Below the pieces are notes generated by a model, which saw only the letters and a list, made by a program, of their open reading frames with translations, was not told where the DNA came from and did no database searches. A program made the position numbers and the translations under genes. A DNA stretch of 64,000 nt, taken from positions 62,001-126,000 of the forward strand of contig OZ244843.1 of assembly GCA_965220715.1 (NCBI GenBank). Reading direction: 5' to 3'. Origin of the DNA: Bin5 sp965220715. GTDB taxonomy: Bacteria; Chloroflexota; Anaerolineae; Caldilineales; Caldilineaceae. Positions 1-12,059 of this stretch are shown one piece after another (the stretch's first letter is position 1; every line of letters starts with the position of its first letter).

Positions 1-571
1 AAATATAGAAGAGAATGTCAAGTCCAATTCTTGTCTTTTGTAAGACAGAACAAGAGTGATTATAGTATTAAGATCTCAAATCCTTCAAATTCTCCACGAT
101 TTCGGCGTCCAGTTTGCACGGCTGGGCCTGCTGTCACTGCGCGGGCAACTGCGCCATCTTCTCCTCAAAGGGGACGTTGTCGTCGGGCGTATGGTTGAAG
201 CCATATATAGCAGTCTCCCGGGAGTCCGGTGTTTAACTGCCCATTCCGCAGAGCCAATTCCAGCAAACGCATTTCACGTTTCCGGGCCGTCCCTGAAGCT
301 GCGCGCCGAAAGCTTCTGCGACCGCATCCGCCGTCCATCTAACACCCATCCTCGATTTTCCATCCTTTTCTGAAAAGAATCCTTTTCCCCGATCTCTCGT
401 AGTCTCTCGTATAACGCTCGTGCAACGCTCGTCATGTGCTCGTAACAGGACAGAGCCCCAATCCCGGAACGCAAGCCGCGCTTTCCCCCGGCGATATGAG
501 TGCAAGCGCGCCTGTGCTAGAATGCCCTGTGCCGCGTCAGGTGTTCATTTGCGCCTATACTGAGGAAGAGC
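1..571. other. Non-coding stretch with a possible promoter
   Basis: No convincing gene is visible here. Short open frames exist on both strands but lack a ribosome binding site and recognisable protein character. An extended -10 motif (TGCTAGAAT, 515-523) lies about 50 bases before the GTPase gene and could be its promoter, but no good -35 is visible, so this is only a suggestion. Confidence 0.4.
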
Positions 572-2341
572 GTGCAGCAAGTTTTGACCGCTGAGCAGGG
601 CCGTATTTTACAGGAAGAGCGCCGCTTGCTGGGCGACCTGCAGGTGGCGCTGGCGCGCCTGGATGCGCCCGACTCCGACCTGGGGCTGATCGGCAATGCG
701 CTGGCCCAGTTGGAGGAGCTTTTCCTGATGGTGGTGGTGGGCGAGTTCAATGCCGGCAAGAGCGCGGTGATCAACGCGCTTCTGGGGGGCGACTATCTGC
801 CCGAAGGCGTGGTGCCAACCACCAGCGAACTGGTCCTGATCCGCCATAGCGATGCGGCCGAGCAGCCGGGCGCGGACAAAGGAATGGCGGTGCGCCGCCT
901 GCCCGTTCCCTGGCTGCAGGAGGTCAATCTGGTCGACACGCCCGGCACGAATGCTGTCATCCGCCAGCACCAGGAGTTGACCGAACATTTCGTGCCCCGC
1001 AGCGACCTTGTCCTCTTCGTCACCAGCGCGGACCGGCCATTCAGCGAATCGGAGCGCGCCTTCCTGCAGCAGATCCGGGACTGGGGCAAAAAGGTCGTTA
1101 TCGTGGTCAACAAGATCGAACTGCTGACTGCGGAGGCGGAGCAGCGGGAGGTGCTGGAATTCGTGCGCCAGAACGCCCGCGAGTTGCTCGGGGTTGCGCC
1201 GGCGATCTTTGCGGTCAGCGCCCGCCTTGCGCTGGAAGCGAAACTGCGAGGAGCAGGTGCATCGCGCTCCTCGGATTGGGGACGGAGCCAGTTCGGCGCG
1301 TTGGAACAATATATCCTAGATTTTCTTGACGCAGGGGAGCGCGTGCGGCTGCAGCTCTCGAACCCGATCGGCATCGCCGCAGCGCTGATCGCCAACTACC
1401 AGGATGTGATCAGCCAGCGCCAGGCCCTGCTCAAGGGCGACTTTCGGGCGCTGGACGACATCGACCAGCAGTTGGCGGCCTACCAGAGCGATATGCGGCG
1501 AGACTTTCGTTACCAGAGCGACCGCGTCGATAACGTCCTCTACGAGATGGCGGAGCGGGGCGACCGTTTCTTCGACGAGAATCTGCGCATCACTCGCATC
1601 ATCGAGCTCGTGAACAGCGAGCGGCTGCGGGGTGAGTTCGAACGCCGCGTTCTGGCCGACAGCAGTCGTGCGGTCGAGCATCATGTGAACGAACTGATTG
1701 ACTGGCTGGTCGAGCGCGACTACCGCCAGTGGCAGGCGGTGATGGAGTTCATCGAGCGCCGCTCGCTCCAGCACACGGACCAGATGATCGGCCAAGTGCG
1801 GGGGGATTTTGATTTCAATCGCCAGAATCTGCTCAAAAGCATCGGCCGCAGTGCGCAGGAGGTGGTCGACTCGTATGACCGCGAGGCGGAGGCGCTGAAG
1901 CTGGCCCAGGATGTACAGCGGGCCATCATCCAGACGGCAGCGGTCGAGGCCGGCGCGATCGGCCTGGGCGCGATCCTGGTGGTTATCCTGAATACCACCT
2001 TCCTCGATGTGACAGGTATCCTTGGCGCCAGTGCGCTTGCCGCGCTCGGTCTTTATGTGCTCCCCTACCGGCGGCAGAAGGTAAAGGCGCAGCTGCGCAC
2101 GCGCATCGGCGACCTGCGGCGGCGGCTCGATACCGCCATCACGCAGCAGTTCGAATCGGAGCTGACAGCCAGTGTGCAGCGCATCCGGGAGGCAGTTGCG
2201 CCGTACACGCGCTTCGTGCGGGTGGAGCGGGAAAAGCTGGAGACGCTGGCGGCCGATCTGCAGCGTGCCGAGGATGAGTGGAAGGGGCTGCGGCGCAGCG
2301 TGGAGGAGTTGACTACCAGCCAATCGCCGCTGCCGTCATGA
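572..2341 (+). CDS. Dynamin-like GTPase with C-terminal membrane hairpin
   Basis: A 589-residue protein beginning at GTG, with GAGGAAG a few bases upstream. The GTPase motifs are in order: G1 GEFNAGKSAVINALLG near residue 57, a likely G2 threonine in VVPTTSELV, G3 VDTPGTN near 122 and G4 NKIE near 180. A long helical stretch follows, then a hydrophobic hairpin at about 455-500 and a basic coiled-coil end. This is the layout of bacterial dynamin-like proteins, which bind and remodel membranes using GTP. Its stop codon overlaps the next start (ATGA), so it is translationally coupled to the acetyltransferase and NUDIX genes. The exact cellular role (membrane repair, fusion or stress) is not shown by the sequence. 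Confidence 0.85.
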   Translation: MQQVLTAEQGRILQEERRLLGDLQVALARLDAPDSDLGLIGNALAQLEELFLMVVVGEFNAGKSAVINALLGGDYLPEGVVPTTSELVLIRHSDAAEQPGADKGMAVRRLPVPWLQEVNLVDTPGTNAVIRQHQELTEHFVPRSDLVLFVTSADRPFSESERAFLQQIRDWGKKVVIVVNKIELLTAEAEQREVLEFVRQNARELLGVAPAIFAVSARLALEAKLRGAGASRSSDWGRSQFGALEQYILDFLDAGERVRLQLSNPIGIAAALIANYQDVISQRQALLKGDFRALDDIDQQLAAYQSDMRRDFRYQSDRVDNVLYEMAERGDRFFDENLRITRIIELVNSERLRGEFERRVLADSSRAVEHHVNELIDWLVERDYRQWQAVMEFIERRSLQHTDQMIGQVRGDFDFNRQNLLKSIGRSAQEVVDSYDREAEALKLAQDVQRAIIQTAAVEAGAIGLGAILVVILNTTFLDVTGILGASALAALGLYVLPYRRQKVKAQLRTRIGDLRRRLDTAITQQFESELTASVQRIREAVAPYTRFVRVEREKLETLAADLQRAEDEWKGLRRSVEELTTSQSPLPS

Positions 2342-2907
2342 CGCTCTCCATCTCTCTGCTTCCGCTGGACGCCTCGCTGCACGCCGATGCGCTGCAACGG
2401 GTATACGAACTGTCCCCGGCTTATTGGACGATGTATCATCTGGCTCAGGCACCGGCCGGGCAGTCGGCGCGCGATCTGGCCGCGATCGAGGCCGAGCCGG
2501 GCCGTATGGGGCTGGGGATTGTGGCGGCGAATGAGCCGGGCAATGCCGAGGCCGGCGCGCAGTTGGTGGGCCTGATCGACCTGCGTCTGCACTGGCCGGA
2601 CCCCGACACCGCGTATATCGGCATCGAGCTGGTGGCGGAGCCGTTTCAGCGGCAGGGGGTGGGCAGCAGTGCCTGGGCGCTGCTGGAGCCGTGGCTGGTG
2701 GCGGAGGGCGGCGTGCGCGAGGTTAAATTGGGTGTCGAACAGTTCAACCCCGGCGCGCTCAGGTTTTTCCAATCGATTGGTTTTGCGCTGACTGGAGAGG
2801 CGCAGCGGATCCGTTCGGGCAAGCGTTTTGTGCGTTTACTGGCGATGGAGAAGGAACTGGAAGGCAGCGGCAAGCGGGCAGTGGCTAGCGGCCAGCTACT
2901 GAAGTGA
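2338..2907 (+). CDS. GNAT family N-acetyltransferase
   Basis: 189 residues when started at the ATG that overlaps the stop of the GTPase gene by 4 bp. The frame is open 60 bases further upstream, but the overlap start is favoured. The acetyl-CoA binding motif of the GNAT fold is visible as QRQGVGSSAWALLEPWL, preceded by the beta strand AYIGIELVAEPF and followed by VKLGVEQFNPGALRFFQSIGF, the usual last strand-helix unit. GNAT enzymes transfer acetyl from acetyl-CoA to an amine on a small molecule or protein. The substrate cannot be read from the sequence. Coupling to the GTPase and NUDIX genes suggests one transcript. Confidence 0.85.
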   Translation: MTLSISLLPLDASLHADALQRVYELSPAYWTMYHLAQAPAGQSARDLAAIEAEPGRMGLGIVAANEPGNAEAGAQLVGLIDLRLHWPDPDTAYIGIELVAEPFQRQGVGSSAWALLEPWLVAEGGVREVKLGVEQFNPGALRFFQSIGFALTGEAQRIRSGKRFVRLLAMEKELEGSGKRAVASGQLLK

Positions 2908-3644
2908 CTAAATCGACCATTCGAGCGGGAGTGATGATGGGAGCGAATGACGGGAGAGTTGTGGAGGAAGAAGCCGCGGAGGAGACGATTCTGCGCGTTG
3001 CCGGAAAGCTGCGTGCGCTGAGCAACAACGGCTTGCGTTTTGCCGACAATCCTTATCAGACGGAGACTTTCGAGCAGATGTTGGCGCTGAGTGCCGAGTT
3101 GACTGCCTTGGTGGACGCGCGCCCGCTGGCGAAAATCCAGCGCCATTTCTTTGATGATACGCGCTACATTTCCCCGTATACGGTGGTGGATTCGGCGGTC
3201 TTTGATGACGCCGGCCGCATTCTCTTGATCCAACGGGGGGACAACGGGCGTTGGGCGCTGCCGGGCGGGTGGTGCGAGGTGGACGACCTGCCGGGGGAGG
3301 GCGCGGTGCGCGAGGTATGGGAAGAGACCGGATGCCGGGTTGAGTTGAGCGGATTTCTTGGCATATTCGACAACAACTATCACGGCGGCGGCGGTCTGCA
3401 TCATCTCTACTGCCTGCTCTTCGCCGCCCGGCACGTCGAAGGAACTCCAATCGTCACCAGTGAGACACTGGATGTGGGCTGGTTCGCGCCGCAAGATGTG
3501 CCTTGGGATGCCCTGCAAGCTGCCCATCCTACCCGCATCCGATTCGCCTTCGAGTGGCAGCAAGACCGGTCGCTGCGCCCCTTTTACGATTTGCCGCGGT
3601 GGCAGCCGCAGCCGACCTGGCAGCACAACGCGCGCCAGGAGTGA
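2904..3644 (+). CDS. NUDIX hydrolase with N-terminal NUDIX_N domain
   Basis: 246 residues from a GTG that overlaps the preceding stop (GTGA); internal ATGs at 2934 and 2937 are alternatives. Residues 20-85 resemble the small helical domain found before the NUDIX fold in pyrophosphatases of ADP-ribose or sugar-nucleotide type. The NUDIX box spans about residues 115-137 (GGWCEVDDLPGEGAVREVWE then ETG). The REVWEETG core is intact and supplies the metal ligands, while the first acidic position of the classical GX5E pattern is Asp instead of Glu. Family members cleave nucleoside diphosphates linked to another moiety. It is the last gene of a three-gene overlapping unit. Confidence 0.85.
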   Translation: MTKSTIRAGVMMGANDGRVVEEEAAEETILRVAGKLRALSNNGLRFADNPYQTETFEQMLALSAELTALVDARPLAKIQRHFFDDTRYISPYTVVDSAVFDDAGRILLIQRGDNGRWALPGGWCEVDDLPGEGAVREVWEETGCRVELSGFLGIFDNNYHGGGGLHHLYCLLFAARHVEGTPIVTSETLDVGWFAPQDVPWDALQAAHPTRIRFAFEWQQDRSLRPFYDLPRWQPQPTWQHNARQE

Positions 3645-3820
3645 GGCCGGAACTTCTCTCTATACGCAGTTCGTAGACAGATCGTACACATATTGCCCAG
3701 CGCAGTGATCGGGCCGATTTCCGGGGGCATCCAGCTCGCAAAACCTGGAGGTCGCCCCGCGGTCTAGTGTAATTACCAAGCGAATCCCCGAAAATCCTCC
3801 CCATCTTGGCCGAAATTCGG

Positions 3821-3856
3821 AACGCCCCAGCGCTTTCTCAAGAGCCGGGGCGTTTT
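3821..3856 (+). terminator. Probable Rho-independent terminator
   Basis: Perfect 8-bp stem AACGCCCC (3821-3828) with GGGGCGTT (3847-3854), an 18-nt loop and a short T run. It lies between the NUDIX gene and uvrA and would close the GTPase-GNAT-NUDIX unit. The T run is short and the loop long, so strength is uncertain. Confidence 0.5.
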
Positions 3857-3917
3857 GGTATGATATACGTTCCGTGTATAGACAGTTGTTACCAGGCATG
3901 GTAAGATAGGCATCAAA

Positions 3918-3929
3918 GAACATTTGTTC
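3918..3929 (+). promoter_or_regulatory. Putative LexA (SOS) box upstream of uvrA
   Basis: GAACATTTGTTC, a perfect GAAC-N4-GTTC palindrome of the type bound by LexA in Gram-positive bacteria, lies about 85 bases upstream of uvrA. The same arms occur inside the recA promoter of this window (20188-20199). Two independent DNA repair genes sharing the motif makes chance unlikely. No clear -35/-10 pair could be assigned here. Confidence 0.7.
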
Positions 3930-4014
3930 ATGCTTTTGGGTCTTGTAGGAGCCGCGATCGGGCCCCGACAACTAGGAACTAAGAACAGCAAACTGAAAAC
4001 TTTCTGGAGGCGGC

Positions 4015-6969
<2,955 letters not shown>

Positions 6970-7033
6970 CGGCCGCAGGCTAGTCCCTGCGCTGGTTAGA
7001 GCTGCTGGCCAATTAGAGAAGGGGGCGAGGCGC

Positions 7034-7837
7034 ATGTGGGGAGTTTACCGTCTGTTCCTGCTTGCATCTGTCTGCATGGTGTTTGTCCTGGCCGGCTGCG
7101 TACCGATCCAACCCGAGGCGCCTGCCGCCAGTCAACAGTTGCCGGTTTCGTCAGCGCAAAGCAGTTCGCAGGCCACTTTGGAGCCGACGGCTACCCCCAT
7201 TCCGCAACCGCCGGAAGTGCCGGCCATCGCCGCGCCCGCGGGCCCCGCCGACTGGCATGTATTTGTCGATGAGGCGCGTGGGCTGTCGATATCTTATCCA
7301 CCGGGATGGCTCTTCGTCGATCCGACAGAGAAGGAACTGACGGAGCTTATGGAGGAGGTGGGCGAAAAGGCCAACAGCGACGAGATCAGGGAGCTGCTGA
7401 CAACGTCTACGCAGGCGATACAGCAGGAAGATCTCTTTGTCGGCTTGGGGTTCCAATATACTACCGACGATTCCTCCGACGCCAGGTTTGTAAACAATAT
7501 CAACGCTATATCATTTGACACCGAAGGATTGTTCCTGCAACTGATCGCGCAGCTGATCGCTGCGCAGCTGGACAGCATGGAAGGATTTGAGGTGGACAGC
7601 GCCGAGGTTGCCGCCGGTCTGCGGCCGGCGGGCGCAGAGGTAGCATCGGTCCGTTACCGCTCAGAGGGTGCCCTTTTCAATCAGCCGGATATGGAGATCG
7701 TTGGCTGGCAGGTGGGCGTACTGTCGCCGGATGCAGAGAGGATAGTCATCCTCACCTTCAGTATTCGCAGCGAAGATTTCGCGGAGTTGGAGCCGCTGTT
7801 GGCAGAGATCGTGCAGCGGGTGCGGTGGCTCAAGTGA
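7034..7837 (+). CDS. Lipoprotein with PsbP-like domain (paralogue A)
   Basis: 267 residues from the ATG at 7034, preceded by AGAAGGGGGCGAGG; the open frame upstream overlaps uvrA and is rejected. Residues 1-20 form a signal peptide ending in lipobox VLAGC, so it is probably anchored on the outer face of the membrane. A Pro/Ser/Thr linker follows, then one domain of about 190 residues that starts W-x-V-F-V-D-E-A-R-G-L-S-I-S-Y-P-P-G-W-L-F and ends VVRRV-like (EIVQRVRWLK). The YPxGW opening recalls PsbP/PQ-type or surface beta domains, but the function is unknown. The next two genes encode the same domain, so the three arose by tandem duplication. Confidence 0.75.
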   Translation: MWGVYRLFLLASVCMVFVLAGCVPIQPEAPAASQQLPVSSAQSSSQATLEPTATPIPQPPEVPAIAAPAGPADWHVFVDEARGLSISYPPGWLFVDPTEKELTELMEEVGEKANSDEIRELLTTSTQAIQQEDLFVGLGFQYTTDDSSDARFVNNINAISFDTEGLFLQLIAQLIAAQLDSMEGFEVDSAEVAAGLRPAGAEVASVRYRSEGALFNQPDMEIVGWQVGVLSPDAERIVILTFSIRSEDFAELEPLLAEIVQRVRWLK

Positions 7838-7904
7838 ATTGTGGTACGTGGATTCCTCTTTCCACGAGCCGCGATTTACGGACTATTAGGGTCGGAAAGC
7901 GCAA

Positions 7905-9740
7905 ATGCGGGGAATGTTGTATTTGTTGCCATTATGCGTCTTATGCCTTGGCTTGTTCGCTCGAGCGGCCCCAAGCATCTCGCTGCTCACCGACTTGACC
8001 GCCGCTCGTCGCGGGGTCTCTCTTGCCAGCTATCGCGGGCCTGGACTCTCTGGCAAGCTCGATGGGACTCTCGGCGACTTGGCCCGCTCCTCGCAGTTCC
8101 GCTCTTCTCATTCGCCCTCCGTTACACCCACACCTGCGCCCGACGAGACAGATGTAGAGGACGCCCCGCTGGCAAAGACCCCGGAAGCATTCAAGGTTTC
8201 GGCTGACTGGCAGGCGTTCGACGATTTAAGGCGTGGCCTGAAGATATTGTATCCCCCGGGATGGCTCTTCTTCGACGGTACGCAGGCAGCGACCCTTCAG
8301 CAGGAAATGGCGGCGTTGGGCAGAGCAGAGATAGTGAACCTGCTGATGTCGTTGCCGGACAGGGTGCGGCCGAGCTCGTTGATTGGCTTTGGCGTCGCCT
8401 TCCCGCAGGATCCTCCTGATCTGCTGCATGCCGATAACGTTGTGGTGGAGATATTGCCCTCAAGGGGTCTGTCACTGTACGAATTCGGGCAAGGCGCTGC
8501 GGCGGAGTTGGGCCGGCGGGTCGGGATCGATGTCGACAGCTTCGATCTGGTCACCAGGTTGCGGCCCCACAGGGAAGAGGCGGTATCGATCCGATTCCGG
8601 GGTGCCGTGCCAGAGCCGACGACCTCCCAACCAATTCTAACCGGCACCAGGACGGCCGGCTGGCAGGTGGTTCTGCTTTCGCCGGATGCCGAGTATCTGC
8701 TTGTTCTGACCTTCAGCGTCCGTGGAGAGCAGTTTGAGGAGTTGAAGCCGCTGCTGACGGAGGTAGTGCGGCGGGTGCAGTGGGCCGACGACGACCGTGA
8801 GGCAGAACCTGGGGTCGGCCCGGTGTTAATTACCAACCGGACGATGTACGTGCATAACGAGCCTGCCTCATTCAGTCCCGTGATTGGCAAGATTGTTGCG
8901 GGAAAACAGTTCTCGATTATGGAGCGGGACTTTACGGGAAAATGGTGGCGGATCAGTTATGGCGGTCAGCCCGGTTGGGTTTCCGATCGTCTGGTCGCTG
9001 CCAATATCGCGGACGCGCCCTCAGCGGTTCCTGTGGCGATGATCGACAGGCGCGTCAATGTGCGCAGCGGTCCAAGCGCCAGTAACCCGGTAATCCGCGT
9101 GGCGGTACCCGGCCAGCAGTTTCTGATCACCGGCAGGAACGCGGAGGGCGACTGGTGGCAGATCGACGATAACGGCCGGCCAGGGTGGGTCTTCGACGAG
9201 TTGGTCACTCCCATTGATGTGGGGGGCGTTAAGGTGGCGGTCGTTAAATTCCCGATCCCTCCTTTACTGCCGGTCACGGAAGCGATGATGACGGTCAACA
9301 GACAGATGAACGTGCGTGGGGGGCCGCACAGCGGCTATCCCATCATCGGCGAGGCCCTACCTGGGCGCCAGTATCTGATCACCGGCAAGAATGCGGTGGG
9401 TGACTGGTGGCAGATCGACGAAGACGGCCGGCCAGGGTGGGTCTATGGCGATTTGGTAGAGTTGGTCAATGCCGGGAGCGTACAGGTAGTGGCCAGGTTT
9501 CCGCTTCCTCCACTACTGCCAGCCACGGAAACGGTGTTGACGTTCAGCCGCCGTATGAACGTGTACAGCGGTCCTGGCGGTCGCTTTCCAGTCATAGACA
9601 CGACCGTGCCTGGGTATCAGTATCCGATCACCGGAAGGAATGTGGTGGGAAGCTGGTGGGAGATCGACAACCACGGCCAGCCCGGCTGGGTCTTCGGGCA
9701 ATTTATGGCCACAGTCGAGCAGGCGGGGGAGGTTCGTTAG
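7905..9740 (+). CDS. Exported PsbP-like domain protein with four SH3b repeats (paralogue B)
   Basis: 611 residues. An N-terminal hydrophobic signal (residues 1-22) lacks a lipobox. After a low-complexity linker comes the same YPPGWLF domain as in the neighbours (about residues 100-295). Then four bacterial SH3-type repeats of about 55-75 residues follow, each with a MNVRSGP-like start and a GDWWQI..GRPGWV end (near 306, 382, 465 and 548). SH3b repeats usually bind cell-wall peptides or extracellular polymers, so a wall- or matrix-facing role is inferred. No catalytic domain is visible. The start is the ATG at 7905; the ribosome binding site is weak. Confidence 0.75.
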   Translation: MRGMLYLLPLCVLCLGLFARAAPSISLLTDLTAARRGVSLASYRGPGLSGKLDGTLGDLARSSQFRSSHSPSVTPTPAPDETDVEDAPLAKTPEAFKVSADWQAFDDLRRGLKILYPPGWLFFDGTQAATLQQEMAALGRAEIVNLLMSLPDRVRPSSLIGFGVAFPQDPPDLLHADNVVVEILPSRGLSLYEFGQGAAAELGRRVGIDVDSFDLVTRLRPHREEAVSIRFRGAVPEPTTSQPILTGTRTAGWQVVLLSPDAEYLLVLTFSVRGEQFEELKPLLTEVVRRVQWADDDREAEPGVGPVLITNRTMYVHNEPASFSPVIGKIVAGKQFSIMERDFTGKWWRISYGGQPGWVSDRLVAANIADAPSAVPVAMIDRRVNVRSGPSASNPVIRVAVPGQQFLITGRNAEGDWWQIDDNGRPGWVFDELVTPIDVGGVKVAVVKFPIPPLLPVTEAMMTVNRQMNVRGGPHSGYPIIGEALPGRQYLITGKNAVGDWWQIDEDGRPGWVYGDLVELVNAGSVQVVARFPLPPLLPATETVLTFSRRMNVYSGPGGRFPVIDTTVPGYQYPITGRNVVGSWWEIDNHGQPGWVFGQFMATVEQAGEVR

Positions 9741-9808
9741 GCAGCAACTCCTCTTCTGAACTACAGTGATCACTGGTCATTGTTCGCTGCGCAGGGAGTA
9801 CACTGGAA

Positions 9809-11605
9809 ATGTCTGCAATTCGCTATTATGTTCTGCTTGTACTGGCCTGCTTCTCTTTTGCTCTGGCCGGGTATGGGAGCGACGCATCCCCCCGACAGGA
9901 GCCGACCGTCACTCCCGAGACAATGGCCTCCGAACCGCCGCCGACGCCTCAGCCTGCGATATCGGTGTTGTCGATCCATAACCCGCTGGTGATCCCGATA
10001 GGAGACACGGCGGCGGTTTCAGGAGGACCGTTTCAAGACTGGCCCGCGGTCGAAGATGAGGCGCGCGGCCTCAAAATTTTCTATCCGCAAGGATGGCTCT
10101 TCGCGTCCTCCATGGAGGAGCTGACCTCCCTCCTCCCGCAGATGGGCGACCCCGCCATCGCCGAACTTGTGCTCGACAGGCAGGCTGCATACATCAACTC
10201 CTTAGCGTCGGCTGGGCAGGAGGATCAGTTCGTTGGTATGGGTTTCCGGTTCGCTCCGGACTCTCCGTCGGCCCACATCAATCGCTTTGATATCCGCGCA
10301 GTTCCGGCTGCGGGTCGAACGCTGGAGGAATATGCTCTGCAGGCAGCCGCCCGACTGGAAGAGTCGGAAGCCGAGACATTGGAGAGCGTCGGGGTTGGCC
10401 CGGGTCTGCGGCCCTGGGGGGAGGAGGCCGCATCGATCCGATACCGCAACGGCGGCGCAGTCGTCGAGGAAGGCAAAGTCGTCACCCAGCCGGGCGCGGA
10501 GGTGGTCGGCTGGCAGGTTGTCCTGCTCTCCCCAGACGGCGAGACCTTTCTGCTGATCACCTTCGATGTGTGGGGCGAGGAGTTCGACGGCTGGCTGGAA
10601 CCGTTTCTGCGCGAGATCGTGCGACGGGTCCAGTGGCTGGAACATCCTGCCTACGACCCGCTGGTCGGCCCCACGGTGACGATCACCCGCACCATGTATG
10701 TGCGCGGGGGCCCGGGTACCGACCATCCCATCATCAGCACGGCTATTGAGGCGGAGCAATACGCCGCGATCAGCACGAATGCGGCCGGCGACTGGTGGCA
10801 GATCGAATATGACGGTCAACTGGCGTGGGTCTATGGCGGATTCGTTAAGCCGTCCGCCGATGCCGAGAATGCGCTGCAGGCGGACGCGGCGGGCTGGCTG
10901 ACGTATGACGACAGCGCGCGCGGCCTGTCGCTGTCCTATCCGACGGGATGGCACTTTTTCGACCCGGCGCAGCCCTCCCAGATCGACCTGTCGCTCTTTT
11001 CGGCCGCGGTCAAAGGGCGAGAAGGCGAGCGACTCGACGTTGCGGAGATGGGCGCATTGGTGTCGGCCATGAGCGTCCGCCGCGACGATGCCGTGATCGG
11101 GCTTGGCCTCGATTCAGGTCCGGCGAATGACGTGTCGAGCAACTTCATACTCGTCTTCTCTTTAGCAGCCGAAGGCACGACGTTGAAGGGCTACGCGGAG
11201 ATGGCCGCCGAGCACACATACAGCATCGAAGCTGCCAGCGTCAAACTGGTGCGCGGTCTCAGGCCGTTGAGCGAAGAGGTCGTATCGATCCGCTACCGCG
11301 AGTACGAGACCGCTAGTGAAGTATGGCAGGTCTGGCTGCTGTCACCGGATGAGGAGAGGTTTCTTGCCATCGCCTTCAGCGTTCACAGCGACGAGTTCGC
11401 GGCAGTGGAGCCGGTGCTGCGTGAAATCGTGCGGCGCGTGCGCTGGGCCGAGCAGTCTTCGAGCGGGCTGGGCCAGGTACTTTCTACCCCGCACTCGGTA
11501 CCGCCAGTGCTGGGGAGCGGCATCCCATTACCGGCAACAATTCAAGCGGATGGTGGCGGCTTAACTGTACCGATTGGGTCAGGTGGGTCTTCGGCGATTT
11601 GGTGA
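9809..11605 (+). CDS. Exported protein with two PsbP-like domains and SH3b (paralogue C)
   Basis: 598 residues. The signal peptide ends FALAGYGSD, where the lipobox cysteine of paralogue A is replaced by tyrosine, so lipidation is not expected. Domain order: YPQGWLF domain (about 75-280), one SH3b repeat (about 290-350, TMYVRGGPGTDHPIIS to WVYGGFV), and a second YPTGWHF domain (about 360-548). The C-terminus after residue ~550 is odd: in the -1 frame the DNA encodes a second SH3b repeat (PITGNNSSGWWRLN, WVRWVFGDLV), so the annotated end is frameshifted. The function is unknown; it resembles its two upstream neighbours, with which it may be co-transcribed. Confidence 0.72.
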   Translation: MSAIRYYVLLVLACFSFALAGYGSDASPRQEPTVTPETMASEPPPTPQPAISVLSIHNPLVIPIGDTAAVSGGPFQDWPAVEDEARGLKIFYPQGWLFASSMEELTSLLPQMGDPAIAELVLDRQAAYINSLASAGQEDQFVGMGFRFAPDSPSAHINRFDIRAVPAAGRTLEEYALQAAARLEESEAETLESVGVGPGLRPWGEEAASIRYRNGGAVVEEGKVVTQPGAEVVGWQVVLLSPDGETFLLITFDVWGEEFDGWLEPFLREIVRRVQWLEHPAYDPLVGPTVTITRTMYVRGGPGTDHPIISTAIEAEQYAAISTNAAGDWWQIEYDGQLAWVYGGFVKPSADAENALQADAAGWLTYDDSARGLSLSYPTGWHFFDPAQPSQIDLSLFSAAVKGREGERLDVAEMGALVSAMSVRRDDAVIGLGLDSGPANDVSSNFILVFSLAAEGTTLKGYAEMAAEHTYSIEAASVKLVRGLRPLSEEVVSIRYREYETASEVWQVWLLSPDEERFLAIAFSVHSDEFAAVEPVLREIVRRVRWAEQSSSGLGQVLSTPHSVPPVLGSGIPLPATIQADGGGLTVPIGSGGSSAIW

Positions 11606-11721
11606 CCGCGACCGTACCTTTGGAAGAGGTCCCGTTAGTAGAGTTGTTCGTTTGGGAAGCGTACCATGAAGGCGAATGTCTATCGCTTTTCGTCAGGCAG
11701 TTTGCTGCGGACTGGAGATAA
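11476..11721 (+). pseudogene. Frameshifted terminal SH3b repeat of paralogue C
   Basis: Read one base earlier than the gene frame, the DNA from about 11476 encodes an SH3b-like sequence including HPITGNNSSGWWRLN and VRWVFGDLVTATV, continuing to a TAA at 11719-11721. This matches the SH3 repeats of the upstream gene (YPITGRNVVGSWWEI, GWVFGQF). A single frame change near 11450-11480 therefore removed the final repeat from the protein, unless the change is an assembly error. Confidence 0.65.
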
Positions 11722-11888
11722 CAGCCGTAGCGGAAGTGGGTCGAGCCGTTCCGCAGCCATGCCAAGCGGAGGGACAGACGAAAAACCGCCCTTCGATCGC
11801 AACTCCAAACTGGGAGCGCGCGGGGGCGGATTTAGCGATTTAGAACAACGGTCAATCCGGACAGCCTCGGGCAGGCCGCCAACGTGAG

Positions 11889-11962
11889 CACCCCGGGTAG
11901 GATTCGAACCCACGACCCTCTGATCCGAAGTCAGATGCTCTGATCCACTGAGCTACCGGGGC
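11889..11962 (-). tRNA. tRNA-Arg (anticodon TCG)
   Basis: The reverse strand folds as a tRNA of 74 nt. The acceptor stem GCCCCGG pairs with CCGGGGT (one G-T), the D-arm region is AGCTCAGTGGATCAGAGC, and the anticodon stem TCTGA/TCAGA carries loop CTTCGGA. The T-arm is GTGGG-TTCGAAT-CCTAC. The anticodon TCG (complement of 11926-11928) reads arginine CGA codons. No CCA is encoded. It stands alone. Confidence 0.95.
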
Positions 11963-12059
11963 AAATAAGCACGCCAAAGTATAGCATGTTCGGTTCCCTA
12001 TGTTCAAAAGTAAGGGCTGGGTGAACGGCGGGTGTTCTCTCTCCTCGCCAAGTGCCGCA

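Noticed and set aside
56..373. 105-codon open frame at the window start
   Set aside because: No ribosome binding site, no recognisable protein features, and an overlapping reverse frame of similar quality.
3859..3864. TATGAT as the -10 of uvrA
   Set aside because: No acceptable -35 at the right distance, and it overlaps the terminator's T run; the real uvrA promoter is unresolved.
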